From positions 1-9,661 of the forward strand of contig CACZTA010000173.1 of NCBI GenBank assembly GCA_902783935.1: a stretch of DNA of 9,661 nucleotides. The letters are read 5' to 3'. Positions 1 to 6,699 of this stretch are shown in pieces. The stretch comes from an uncultured Lachnospiraceae bacterium. Its GTDB lineage: Bacteria; Bacillota; Clostridia; Lachnospirales; Lachnospiraceae. Both the position numbers and the translations under genes were made by a program. Below the pieces are notes generated by a model that saw nothing but the letters and a program-made list of their open reading frames with translations, was not told where the DNA came from and did not search any database. Each line of letters begins with the position of its first letter. The stretch's first letter is position 1.

Positions 1-93
1 CGTGCCGGGTACCGGCTGTTCCATTGTATCAGAAAGTTCGGATAAAAAACATCGGCTTTCTATCTTCTTTTGGTATTTTTGCATAGATTTTCG

Positions 94-122
94 TTGTTTG
101 TTTGCAATATGAGCGTTATAAT
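94..122 (+). promoter_or_regulatory. Sigma-A-type promoter for the nucleoside ABC operon
   Basis: A -35 box TTGTTT (94-99) is followed after exactly 17 nt by a perfect -10 box TATAAT (117-122). Transcription would begin near 129-130, leaving about 50 nt of leader before the ATG at 182. The leader is too short for a purine riboswitch aptamer. Upstream bases 1-93 are T-rich and hold no gene that I can see. Motif matching by eye only; no expression data. Confidence 0.7.
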
Positions 123-165
123 AGCCATATCAGGTGCATTTGTACACTTGGAATATTGAAGAGAT

Positions 166-177
166 GGAGGATAGGAG
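166..177 (+). promoter_or_regulatory. Ribosome binding site deciding the start of the binding-protein gene
   Basis: Two overlapping purine-rich candidates, GGAGG (166-170) and AGGAG (173-177), lie 11 and 4 nt upstream of the ATG at 182. They favour that ATG over the in-frame ATG at 134. The latter would sit only about 5 nt from the predicted transcript start and would put 16 non-signal-like residues before the signal peptide. Confidence 0.65.
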
Positions 178-181
178 AATT

Positions 182-1300
182 ATGAGAAGAGCAATGGCGA
201 TTGTGTTAACGGCAGCGATGACGGCATCCATGGCGCTTACTGCCGTACCTGTAATGGCAGAGGACATCAAGGTGGCCATGGTCACTGATTACGGCGATAT
301 CAATGACCAGTCCTTCAATCAGACAACCTATGAAGCATGCAAAGCTTACTGCACAGAAAACGGCGTGGACTTTACGTATTACAAACCGGAAGGCGATTCA
401 ACTGCAGACCGCGCAGCCATGATCGACAAGGCTGTGGCTGACGGCTACAATGTCGTCGTCATGCCGGGATATGCGTTTGCGGAAGCGATTACGGAAGAAG
501 CGGATATGTATCCGGACCTTAAACTTGTGGCCCTGGATGTCTCCCAGTATGACCTTGATACAGCTTCGGGCGAGGACGGCTACACGAGAGAGAACGTGTA
601 CAGCGCCGTTTACCAGGAAGAGCTGGCAGGCTATATGGCAGGCGTGGCTGCAGTGAAGCTCGGTTATAAGAAACTCGGCTTCCTCGGCGGCATGGCAGTC
701 CCGGCTGTTATCCGTTACGGCTACGGCTTCGTACAGGGCGCAGATGCTGCGGCTGCTGAGCTTGGTATTGATGATGTGGAGATTAAATACGCATACGGCA
801 ACCAGTTCTACGGCGACGCTGACATCACTGCAGCGATGGATACATGGTATTCAGGCGGCACGGAAGTCGTCTTCGCGTGCGGCGGCGGTATCTTCACATC
901 TGCCTGCGAAGCAGCAGAGAAGACCGGCGGCAAAGTCATCGGCGTCGATGTTGACCAGCAGGGCAAGATTGACGGCGACTATGAAGACGGCATGTGCGTA
1001 ACCTCCGCCATGAAGGGTCTCGCTGCAACCGTCAATACGGTTCTTGCAGCCATCCAGGATGACAAGTGGGCTGACTACAGCGGCAAGGTTGAGACACTCG
1101 GTCTCGTAGGTGAGGATCCGGCTGCCAACTATGTACAGCTCGCTGAGACGACTGCATTCAATGACGGATTCACGGAAGACGATTACAAGGCTCTCGTTGC
1201 TGCCATGTTCAACGGCGAAATCGAAGTCTCCAACGATACGGAAGCAGAACAGCCTTCTGCAGAAAACGTTAAGATTGATTTCCAGGGCAATCTGAAATAA
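182..1300 (+). CDS. nupN: BMP family ABC transporter substrate-binding protein (nucleoside-type)
   Basis: Extracytoplasmic receptor of a BMP/PnrA/Med-type ABC importer. Characterised relatives bind purine or other nucleosides and deliver them to a RbsA-like ATPase with two BPD_transp_2 permeases, and those partners follow directly here. The 372-residue product starts with a signal peptide: Arg residues at 2-3, a hydrophobic core at about 5-24, and a VMA/E signal peptidase I-like site after residue 26. Mature motifs typical of the family are DINDQSFNQ (39-47), FLGG (167-170), GGGIF (234-238) and GVDVDQ (254-259). Oddly, there is no lipobox cysteine, although Gram-positive BMP proteins are usually lipoproteins. 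The start at 182 is chosen over an in-frame ATG at 134 because of the Shine-Dalgarno site, the promoter position and the signal peptide. The symbol follows the Bacillus gene order; nucleoside specificity is inferred from family and operon, not from the pocket. Confidence 0.9.
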   Translation: MRRAMAIVLTAAMTASMALTAVPVMAEDIKVAMVTDYGDINDQSFNQTTYEACKAYCTENGVDFTYYKPEGDSTADRAAMIDKAVADGYNVVVMPGYAFAEAITEEADMYPDLKLVALDVSQYDLDTASGEDGYTRENVYSAVYQEELAGYMAGVAAVKLGYKKLGFLGGMAVPAVIRYGYGFVQGADAAAAELGIDDVEIKYAYGNQFYGDADITAAMDTWYSGGTEVVFACGGGIFTSACEAAEKTGGKVIGVDVDQQGKIDGDYEDGMCVTSAMKGLAATVNTVLAAIQDDKWADYSGKVETLGLVGEDPAANYVQLAETTAFNDGFTEDDYKALVAAMFNGEIEVSNDTEAEQPSAENVKIDFQGNLK

Positions 1301-1314
1301 GACGGGATCCACGC

Positions 1315-1349
1315 GGCCGGCAGATTTATCAGGTCTGTCGGCCTTTTTT
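1315..1349 (+). terminator. Intra-operon hairpin plus T-run (partial terminator)
   Basis: The arm GGCCGGCAGA (1315-1324) pairs with TCTGTCGGCC (1334-1343). This gives a 10-bp stem with a single G-U wobble and a 9-nt loop, followed at once by six T (1344-1349). This is the form of an intrinsic terminator. It sits 14 nt after the binding-protein stop and before the ATPase gene, which has no obvious promoter of its own. Partial read-through is therefore likely, giving more binding protein than membrane components, as in many ABC operons. The hairpin could also protect the 3' end of the short transcript. Confidence 0.8.
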
Positions 1350-1356
1350 AAAAATG

Positions 1357-1366
1357 AGGAAGGGGG
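1357..1366 (+). promoter_or_regulatory. Ribosome binding site selecting a TTG start for the ATPase gene
   Basis: The purine tract AGGAAGGGGG ends 9 nt before a TTG at 1376 and directly abuts another in-frame TTG at 1367. Only the TTG at 1376 has normal Shine-Dalgarno spacing for the core AAGGGGG. It also gives a protein beginning MAEAPYAIEML, typical of this family. The ATG at 1354 is in another frame and soon meets a stop. Confidence 0.6.
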
Positions 1367-1375
1367 TTGATTATC

Positions 1376-2914
1376 TTGGCAGAAGCACCATATGCAATTG
1401 AGATGCTTCATATCACAAAGCTCTTTCCCGGTATCATCGCAAATGACGATATCACGCTGCAGCTGAAGAGAGGCGAAATCCATGCACTCCTCGGAGAGAA
1501 CGGTGCGGGGAAGTCGACGCTGATGAGCGTACTGTTCGGCCTCTACCAGGCTGAAAAGGGTGAAATCAGGAAAGACGGAAAACCGGTTAAGATCATGAAT
1601 CCGAATGACGCCAATGATCTCGGAATCGGTATGGTGCACCAGCATTTTAAGCTTGTGCAGTGCTTTACGGTTCTTGAAAATATTATTCTCGGCGTCGAAA
1701 CGACAAAGGGCGGTATTCTTCAGAAAGATGAAGCAAGAAAAAAAGTTCTTGCCCTGTCTGAAAAATATGGCCTGAGTGTGGATCCTGACGCAAAGATCGA
1801 GGATATCACGGTCGGTATGCAGCAGAGAACCGAGATCCTGAAGATGCTCTACAGGGATAATGAGATCCTGATTTTCGATGAGCCGACAGCGGTTCTGACG
1901 CCGCAGGAAATCGACGAGCTGATGGTCATCATGAAAAACCTTGCCAAGGAAGGCAAGTCGATTCTCTTTATCTCCCATAAGCTGAACGAAATCATGGAAG
2001 TCGCGGACCGCTGCAGTGTCCTCCGGAGAGGAAAATATATCGGGACGGTCGACATCAAAGACACAAACGAGCAGGATCTGAGCCGCATGATGGTCGGCAG
2101 GGATGTCAAGCTGGTCGTTGATAAGGATCCGCCGAAGATCGGCGACGTCATTCTGGATGTCCAGGGCATGACTGTAGCTTCCAAAGCGCACGCAAATAAT
2201 GCCGTGAAAAACGTCAGCTTCAAGGTGCGCCAGGGCGAGATCGTCTGTATCGCAGGGATCGACGGAAACGGCCAGACGGAGTTCGTATACGGCCTGACCG
2301 GCCTTGAGCCGCTGGTTTCCGGATCCATCCATCTGTGCGGACAGGATATCACAAACATGCCGATCCGAAAGAGAGCGGAGCTTCTGAGCCATATTCCGGA
2401 AGACCGCCATAAGCACGGGCTGGTACTGGACTACTCGCTGGAATACAATATGGTACTTCAGCGCTACTTTGAGCCGCAGTTCCTGAACGGCGGCATCTTC
2501 CTCAACCGGAAGGCGATCCGGGAATATTCCGATAAGCTGATTGACGCGTTTGACGTGCGTTCCGGCGAGGGATCCGTGACGATATCGCGCAGTATGTCCG
2601 GAGGTAATCAGCAGAAAGCCATCATTGCCCGTGAGATTGACAAGCAGCATCAGCTTCTTGTTGCGGTCCAGCCTACAAGAGGGCTTGATGTCGGCGCGAT
2701 CGAGTTTATCCATAAGAGCCTGATCGAGGAGAGAGATGCCGGCAAAGCGGTCCTCCTGGTATCACTTGAACTTGAAGAAGTCATGAATGTGTCTGACCGT
2801 ATCCTCGTCATGTATGAAGGTGAACTGGTCGGTGAGCTTGATCCTAAGAAGACAACAACAGAAGAGCTCGGTCTCTATATGGCCGGAGCGAAGAGAGAGG
2901 AGGTCAGGGCATGA
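1376..2914 (+). CDS. nupO: Double-domain ABC transporter ATPase (nucleoside import, NupO type)
   Basis: Cytoplasmic energy-coupling subunit with two fused nucleotide-binding domains, as in RbsA/MglA-class importers; 512 residues from the TTG start, normal for the family. NBD1 has Walker A GENGAGKST (40-48), Q-loop Gln (about 89), a degenerate signature VGMQQ (146-150), Walker B ILIFDEP ending near 170, and the switch His in SHKLNE (about 201). NBD2 has a degenerate Walker A (GNGQTE, 297-302), a good signature SGGNQQ (408-413), and Gln in place of the catalytic Glu in VQPTRGLD (about 432). The expected arrangement is therefore one competent ATP site, formed by NBD1 Walker motifs and the NBD2 signature, plus one degenerate site; this pattern is known in the family. 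The stop overlaps the next start as ATGA, implying translational coupling. An in-frame TTG at 1367 is a less likely start. Confidence 0.93.
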   Translation: MAEAPYAIEMLHITKLFPGIIANDDITLQLKRGEIHALLGENGAGKSTLMSVLFGLYQAEKGEIRKDGKPVKIMNPNDANDLGIGMVHQHFKLVQCFTVLENIILGVETTKGGILQKDEARKKVLALSEKYGLSVDPDAKIEDITVGMQQRTEILKMLYRDNEILIFDEPTAVLTPQEIDELMVIMKNLAKEGKSILFISHKLNEIMEVADRCSVLRRGKYIGTVDIKDTNEQDLSRMMVGRDVKLVVDKDPPKIGDVILDVQGMTVASKAHANNAVKNVSFKVRQGEIVCIAGIDGNGQTEFVYGLTGLEPLVSGSIHLCGQDITNMPIRKRAELLSHIPEDRHKHGLVLDYSLEYNMVLQRYFEPQFLNGGIFLNRKAIREYSDKLIDAFDVRSGEGSVTISRSMSGGNQQKAIIAREIDKQHQLLVAVQPTRGLDVGAIEFIHKSLIEERDAGKAVLLVSLELEEVMNVSDRILVMYEGELVGELDPKKTTTEELGLYMAGAKREEVRA

Positions 2915-4023
2915 AAGAGAAGAAGAGCTTTCTGGAGCGTCCTTCTGTGCAGGCCATTCTGGCAGCCCTGCTCTGCATTATACTCGGTCTCCTGATCGGT
3001 TATATTGTCCTCCTGATGATTAACCCTGCAGGAGCCGGCAACGGGATCGTCTCCATTATAAAGAACCATCTGAATTATCCGACGAAACCTGCGCAGATGA
3101 AATATCTGGGCAATACCCTTGTGAAAACAGCGCCCCTTCTCATGTGCGCACTGTCCATCAATTTCTGCTATAAGACAGGCCTTTTCAACATCGGGGCGGC
3201 GGGCCAGTATGTCGTCGGCGCAGGCGCCTGTCTTTATGCGGCACTGAAGCTCGGGCTGCCGTGGCCGGTATGCCTGCTGATCACAATTATCGTCGGTGGT
3301 CTCTGGGGATTTGCAGTCGGTGTCCTGAAAGCCTACGGGAATGTCAACGAAGTTATTTCAGGCATCATGCTCAACTGGATCGGCCTCTATCTGGTCAATA
3401 TGATCCTAGCGACCGTAAAGGAGAGCACAAGCCCCTATACCAAGCAGATTGCCTCGACGAATAAGGGTGCGCTGCTCCCGTCAGCCGGGCTTGCCTCCAT
3501 GTTTTCAAATAACAAGTATGTAACAATCGCGATTCCGCTGTCGATCGTGATTGCCATCGTCATCTGGATCGTTCTGAACAAGACCAAATTCGGCTATGAA
3601 ATCCGCGCTACCGGTTTTAATAAGGAAGCGGCCAGATATGCCGGCATGAACGAAAAGCGCAACATCATCCTGACGCTTGTAATCGGCGGGGCGCTGGCCG
3701 GGCTCGGCGCAGCATTCCTCTATCTGTCAGGGTATGAGCAGTGGTCGGTGACGCAGTCTTCGGTGCCGAGCATGGGCTTTAACGGAATTGCGGCGACGTT
3801 CCTCGGCGGGCTGAACCCGATCGGGACGATCTTTTCTTCTTACTTTATCCAGCACATCACCAGCGGAGGAAGTTATCTGGACAAGAGCATTTATCCGTCC
3901 CAGATTGCGGACCTGATCACGTCAATCATTATCTATCTCTGCGGATTTGTTCTTTTCTTCAAGCTTACCCTCACCGGTGCCCTGAATAAACGCAGAGACA
4001 GAGCAGGAAAGAGCGGGAGGTGA
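2911..4023 (+). CDS. nupP: Nucleoside ABC transporter permease (NupP type, BPD_transp_2)
   Basis: Membrane subunit of the importer; 370 residues with about nine hydrophobic segments (approximately 13-36, 69-87, 92-113, 117-140, 146-168, 202-222, 251-273, 290-316 and 328-352). Family hallmarks are FNIGAAGQ (92-99) and the cytoplasmic loop KTKFGYEIRATG followed by NKEAARYAGM (224-246). That loop corresponds to the ATPase-docking region of BPD_transp_2 permeases. The ATG lies inside the ATPase stop (ATGA overlap), preceded by GAGAGGAGGT-type purine sequence at the end of the ATPase gene, so the two are probably translationally coupled. With the second permease it should form the heterodimeric pore. 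Substrate assignment rests on the operon. Confidence 0.92.
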   Translation: MKEKKSFLERPSVQAILAALLCIILGLLIGYIVLLMINPAGAGNGIVSIIKNHLNYPTKPAQMKYLGNTLVKTAPLLMCALSINFCYKTGLFNIGAAGQYVVGAGACLYAALKLGLPWPVCLLITIIVGGLWGFAVGVLKAYGNVNEVISGIMLNWIGLYLVNMILATVKESTSPYTKQIASTNKGALLPSAGLASMFSNNKYVTIAIPLSIVIAIVIWIVLNKTKFGYEIRATGFNKEAARYAGMNEKRNIILTLVIGGALAGLGAAFLYLSGYEQWSVTQSSVPSMGFNGIAATFLGGLNPIGTIFSSYFIQHITSGGSYLDKSIYPSQIADLITSIIIYLCGFVLFFKLTLTGALNKRRDRAGKSGR

Positions 4024-4029
4024 GAAAGC

Positions 4030-4968
4030 ATGGTCTTATTAGTACAGTATACACTGATCTTTGCTTCCGTTCTTACGCTGGTGGCGCTCGGCGGATGCTT
4101 CAGTGAACATTCGGGTGTTATCAATCTCGGTCTCGAAGGCGTCATGGTTATGGGGGCGCTCGGAGGCGCGCTCTTCATGAGGGCGATGGGCGGTTCTTCG
4201 CATATCCTGATCGTGATCGGCGTCCTTCTCGTTTCCGCCCTGACGGGGATGGTTTATACCGTCCTGCTCGGTGTCGCCTGCATCAATTTCAAGGCTGACC
4301 AGACACTGGTCGGAACTGCGCTGAATATTATGGCAACAGCGGTTGCGACGGTTATCGTCAAGGCGCTGAACATGAGTGCCAATCCGGACAATGTTTCAGC
4401 TACCGTTGAGTACGGCAAGGCGAAAAAAGCACTGGTCAGAAGGATCGGAACCTTCCAGCTCAACTGGTTCATGCTGGTTGCGGTTATTGCGGTTATCATT
4501 GCTTTTATTGTTCTCTACAAGACGAAATTCGGCCTGCGCCTGATGGCCTGCGGCGAAAATCCCCAGGCGGCGGACAGCGTCGGTATCAACGTCTATAAGA
4601 TGAGATGGGCAGGCGTCCTGATTTCAGGCGCACTCGGCGGAATCGGAGGCGTTGTCTATATCACGGCAGCCGTCCGTGAATGGAAATTCGAAACGGGTGT
4701 AGCCGGCTTCGGTTTCCTGGCGCTGGCGGTTATGATCTTCGGTGCATGGAAACCGTTCAATATCGCGCTCGCTGCGCTCCTGTTCGGTTTCTTCCGGGCC
4801 CTGTCAAATGTCTATTCCGGATTTGACTGGCTTGCTGCTTTGAACATTCCTTCAGCAGTCTATAACATGTTTCCGTATATTATTTCGCTGCTGGTGCTTG
4901 CCTTTACTTCCAAGAATTCGAGAGCGCCGAAAGCGGAAGGAATCCCTTACGACAAGGGAACAAGATAA
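4030..4968 (+). CDS. nupQ: Nucleoside ABC transporter permease (NupQ type, BPD_transp_2)
   Basis: Second pore subunit, 312 residues, shorter than the first permease as usual for NupQ-like proteins. Motifs are GVINLGLEG (29-37), the docking loop KTKFGLRLMACGENPQAA (164-181) and GFGFLALAVMIFGAWKP (225-241), with about eight hydrophobic segments between residues 5 and 292. The C-terminal 20 residues are polar and cytoplasm-like. The Shine-Dalgarno GGGAGGTGAG overlaps the stop codon of the preceding permease gene and sits just before the ATG at 4030. It is the last gene of the transporter operon, closed by the terminator at 4986-5011. BPD_transp_2 also serves sugars and branched-chain amino acids, but the neighbouring BMP receptor favours nucleosides. 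Confidence 0.92.
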   Translation: MVLLVQYTLIFASVLTLVALGGCFSEHSGVINLGLEGVMVMGALGGALFMRAMGGSSHILIVIGVLLVSALTGMVYTVLLGVACINFKADQTLVGTALNIMATAVATVIVKALNMSANPDNVSATVEYGKAKKALVRRIGTFQLNWFMLVAVIAVIIAFIVLYKTKFGLRLMACGENPQAADSVGINVYKMRWAGVLISGALGGIGGVVYITAAVREWKFETGVAGFGFLALAVMIFGAWKPFNIALAALLFGFFRALSNVYSGFDWLAALNIPSAVYNMFPYIISLLVLAFTSKNSRAPKAEGIPYDKGTR

Positions 4969-4985
4969 GAACAGCTTACTCTTTG

Positions 4986-5011
4986 CGCGGGAGCTCCGGC
5001 TCCCGCGTTTT
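4986..5011 (+). terminator. Intrinsic terminator ending the ABC operon
   Basis: A perfect 9-bp stem, CGCGGGAGC (4986-4994) with GCTCCCGCG (4999-5007), closes on a TCCG tetraloop and is followed by TTTT (5008-5011) and further T-rich sequence. It lies 17 nt after the last permease stop and separates the transporter operon from the kinase gene. Confidence 0.9.
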
Positions 5012-5032
5012 CCTATGCTTTTGTTCTTATTT

Positions 5033-5060
5033 TCGACACAGATAGAGGATATGATAAAAA
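5033..5060 (+). promoter_or_regulatory. Weak candidate promoter for the histidine kinase gene
   Basis: After the terminator the next gene needs its own promoter. One option is TCGACA (5033-5038), 16 nt, then TAAAAA (5055-5060). Another is a TATGAT -10 (5050-5055) with a poor -35 (TTATTT, 5027-5032). Neither is strong, so only the presence of a promoter somewhere in 5012-5080 is argued, not the exact boxes. Confidence 0.25.
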
Positions 5061-5110
5061 GAAATTCTTCAATAAACAGCTGCTGACCGACCGGAGCATA
5101 TATACGCCAT

Positions 5111-6631
5111 ATGGAAAAACAGATGGTACTGACAACAGAAGAAAACGTATCTGAGAAGAAACAGGTCCCCCCTCACCATTCGATGCGCTGGGAACTGTCT
5201 CTGATGATCGCCCTGATTATCATTCTGGCCCTGCTGATTATCGGCGTAATCTCGGGAATCTGTCTGGAGCCTTTCTACAGGCATGCCAAAATTGACAAGA
5301 TGATTACCACCTACAATAAGCTTGTCAGTCTGACCCAGTACGAGATCACGTCATCAGACGACGTCAAGGAACTGCTGAATAATAATAATATAACAATAAC
5401 AGTTGCATCGAGCACACTGGATTCGCTGTCTTCCACAAGCCATGAACCCAGGAAAAACCTGATGAGGCTGTACAGTTATGTCACCGGATACTCCCTCAAC
5501 GAGGTGCAGATCCTTGACAGGGGCAACTCCTATACGCTTCAGATCACGACGGAAGAACATCCGAATGCCAGATATATCGAGATGTGGGGACAGCTGGAAT
5601 GCGGTGACTATTTCCTGATGCAGACTTCACTTGACAGTATCCGCTCATCGGTCAACCTGACCCTGCTGTTTTTCTTTATCGTTGGCGGTATCGTTATTAT
5701 TTTCAGTGTTATTCTCGTGAATTTTCTTGTGAAGAGGTATACCCGGCCGATCGTGCAGCTCACGGGGCAGGCGAAACGGATGGCAAATCTTGACTTTGAT
5801 GCGAGGTATACCGGGCAGGACAGGAATGAAATCGGGGAGCTCGGAAACAGTTTTAATAAGATGTCGTCACAGCTTGAGCAGACGATTTCAGAACTTAAGA
5901 CGGCAAATACCGAACTGCAGAAAGATAATGAGAAAAAGACGCAGATCGACGAGGTCAGGAAAGAATTCCTGAGCAACGTGTCGCATGAACTGAAAACCCC
6001 GATTGCACTGATCCAGGGGTATGCGGAGGGGCTCAGGGACAATGTGGCGGAAGATGCCGAGAGCCGGGATTTTTACTGCGACGTGATCATTGACGAAGCG
6101 ACGAAAATGAACACAATGGTTAGGAAACTCCTGACCCTGAACGCTCTTGAATTCGGAAATGACCCGGTCGTGATGGAGCGGTTTGAACTGACAGGACTGA
6201 TCCGCGGCGTAATCCAGGGCATGAAAATCATGATCGACGAGGCCGGGGCGGAAGTGGTCTTTTCCCCTCGTGAACAGATTTATGTCTGGGGGGATGAGTT
6301 TAAGATTGAAGAGGTGGTGACAAATTACCTGAGCAATGCGGTCAACCACTGTGAAGGAATCCGGAAGATTGAGATTACGGTGAAGACAGACGGCCATATC
6401 GTGACAACGACTGTATTCAATACAGGTCTTCCCATTCCGGAGGAAGATATCGGCAGAGTGTTTGAAAAGTTTTATAAAGTCGACAAAGCCAGGACCCGGG
6501 AGTACGGAGGGTCCGGCATCGGGCTTTCGATCGTGAAAGCGATTATGGAAGAGCATCACCAGAAATGCGGCGTCACAAATTATGAGAATGGTGTGGCTTT
6601 CTATTTCACACTGGAATCAACCGGTTATTGA
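5111..6631 (+). CDS. Two-TM HAMP sensor histidine kinase, orphan in this window
   Basis: Membrane sensor kinase of a two-component system, 506 residues. In order: a charged cytoplasmic N-tail (1-28), TM1 (about 29-52), an extracytoplasmic sensor region of about 130 residues with no domain I recognise, TM2 (about 181-206), HAMP (about 207-260), a helical linker, HisKA with phospho-acceptor His292 in SHELKTP, and HATPase_c. The ATPase domain has N-box residues Asn405 and Asn409, a G1-like FNTG (436-439) instead of the usual DxG, and G2 GGSGIGLS (466-473). The FNTG form occurs in VanS-like kinases and need not mean inactivity. The start has a weak Shine-Dalgarno (GGAG, 14 nt upstream). An ATG at 5123 is an alternative, and upstream in-frame sequence meets a TGA. 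No response regulator flanks it, so its partner and stimulus are unknown. Confidence 0.92.
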   Translation: MEKQMVLTTEENVSEKKQVPPHHSMRWELSLMIALIIILALLIIGVISGICLEPFYRHAKIDKMITTYNKLVSLTQYEITSSDDVKELLNNNNITITVASSTLDSLSSTSHEPRKNLMRLYSYVTGYSLNEVQILDRGNSYTLQITTEEHPNARYIEMWGQLECGDYFLMQTSLDSIRSSVNLTLLFFFIVGGIVIIFSVILVNFLVKRYTRPIVQLTGQAKRMANLDFDARYTGQDRNEIGELGNSFNKMSSQLEQTISELKTANTELQKDNEKKTQIDEVRKEFLSNVSHELKTPIALIQGYAEGLRDNVAEDAESRDFYCDVIIDEATKMNTMVRKLLTLNALEFGNDPVVMERFELTGLIRGVIQGMKIMIDEAGAEVVFSPREQIYVWGDEFKIEEVVTNYLSNAVNHCEGIRKIEITVKTDGHIVTTTVFNTGLPIPEEDIGRVFEKFYKVDKARTREYGGSGIGLSIVKAIMEEHHQKCGVTNYENGVAFYFTLESTGY

Positions 6632-6656
6632 ATGTTCGGTTGGTTGGCGTTATACT
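6628..6656 (+). promoter_or_regulatory. Candidate sigma-A promoter for hisHF-ung operon
   Basis: TTGAAT (6628-6633) and TATACT (6651-6656) are separated by 17 nt. The -35 box overlaps the kinase stop codon (TGA 6629-6631). The transcript would start near 6662, giving a leader of roughly 38 nt before the hisH GTG. There is no terminator between the kinase and this promoter, so read-through from the kinase gene may also feed hisHF. Confidence 0.55.
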
Positions 6657-6669
6657 TGACCGGTAGGCA

Positions 6670-6685
6670 AAGGCATTTCGGCCTT
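6670..6685 (+). other. Small hairpin in the hisH leader next to the Shine-Dalgarno
   Basis: AAGGC (6670-6674) pairs with GCCTT (6681-6685) over a 6-nt loop. CCGG at 6660-6663 could pair outside it with CCGG at 6686-6689, which includes the first two G of the GGAGG Shine-Dalgarno. No T-run follows, so it is not a terminator. A role in translation control is speculative. Confidence 0.35.
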
Positions 6686-6699
6686 CCGGAGGTGAGTAC

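Noticed and set aside
4..16. GCCGG-GTA-CCGGC palindrome at the window edge
   Set aside because: Only a 5-bp stem with no following T-run; it may be the remnant of an upstream terminator or chance, and the context is cut off.
123..181. Possible purine riboswitch in the transporter leader
   Set aside because: Only about 50 nt separate the predicted transcript start and the ATG, too short for an aptamer plus expression platform, and no aptamer core was seen.
851..2713. 620-codon open frame on the minus strand, antisense to the binding-protein and ATPase genes
   Set aside because: It lies opposite two clear family-matching genes, its product has no recognisable motif, and it spans the intergenic terminator. 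Long antisense frames arise from the codon bias of the real genes.
4898..5086. 62-codon plus-strand frame crossing the end of the second permease gene
   Set aside because: It overlaps the permease in another frame, reads straight through the terminator, and has no ribosome binding site of note.
5888..6559. 223-codon minus-strand frame opposite the kinase catalytic region
   Set aside because: It is antisense to conserved HisKA and HATPase motifs with no independent support, so it is a shadow frame.
6656..6661. TTGACC as a -35 box for hisH
   Set aside because: No acceptable -10 lies 16-18 nt downstream; the TTGAAT/TATACT pair fits better.
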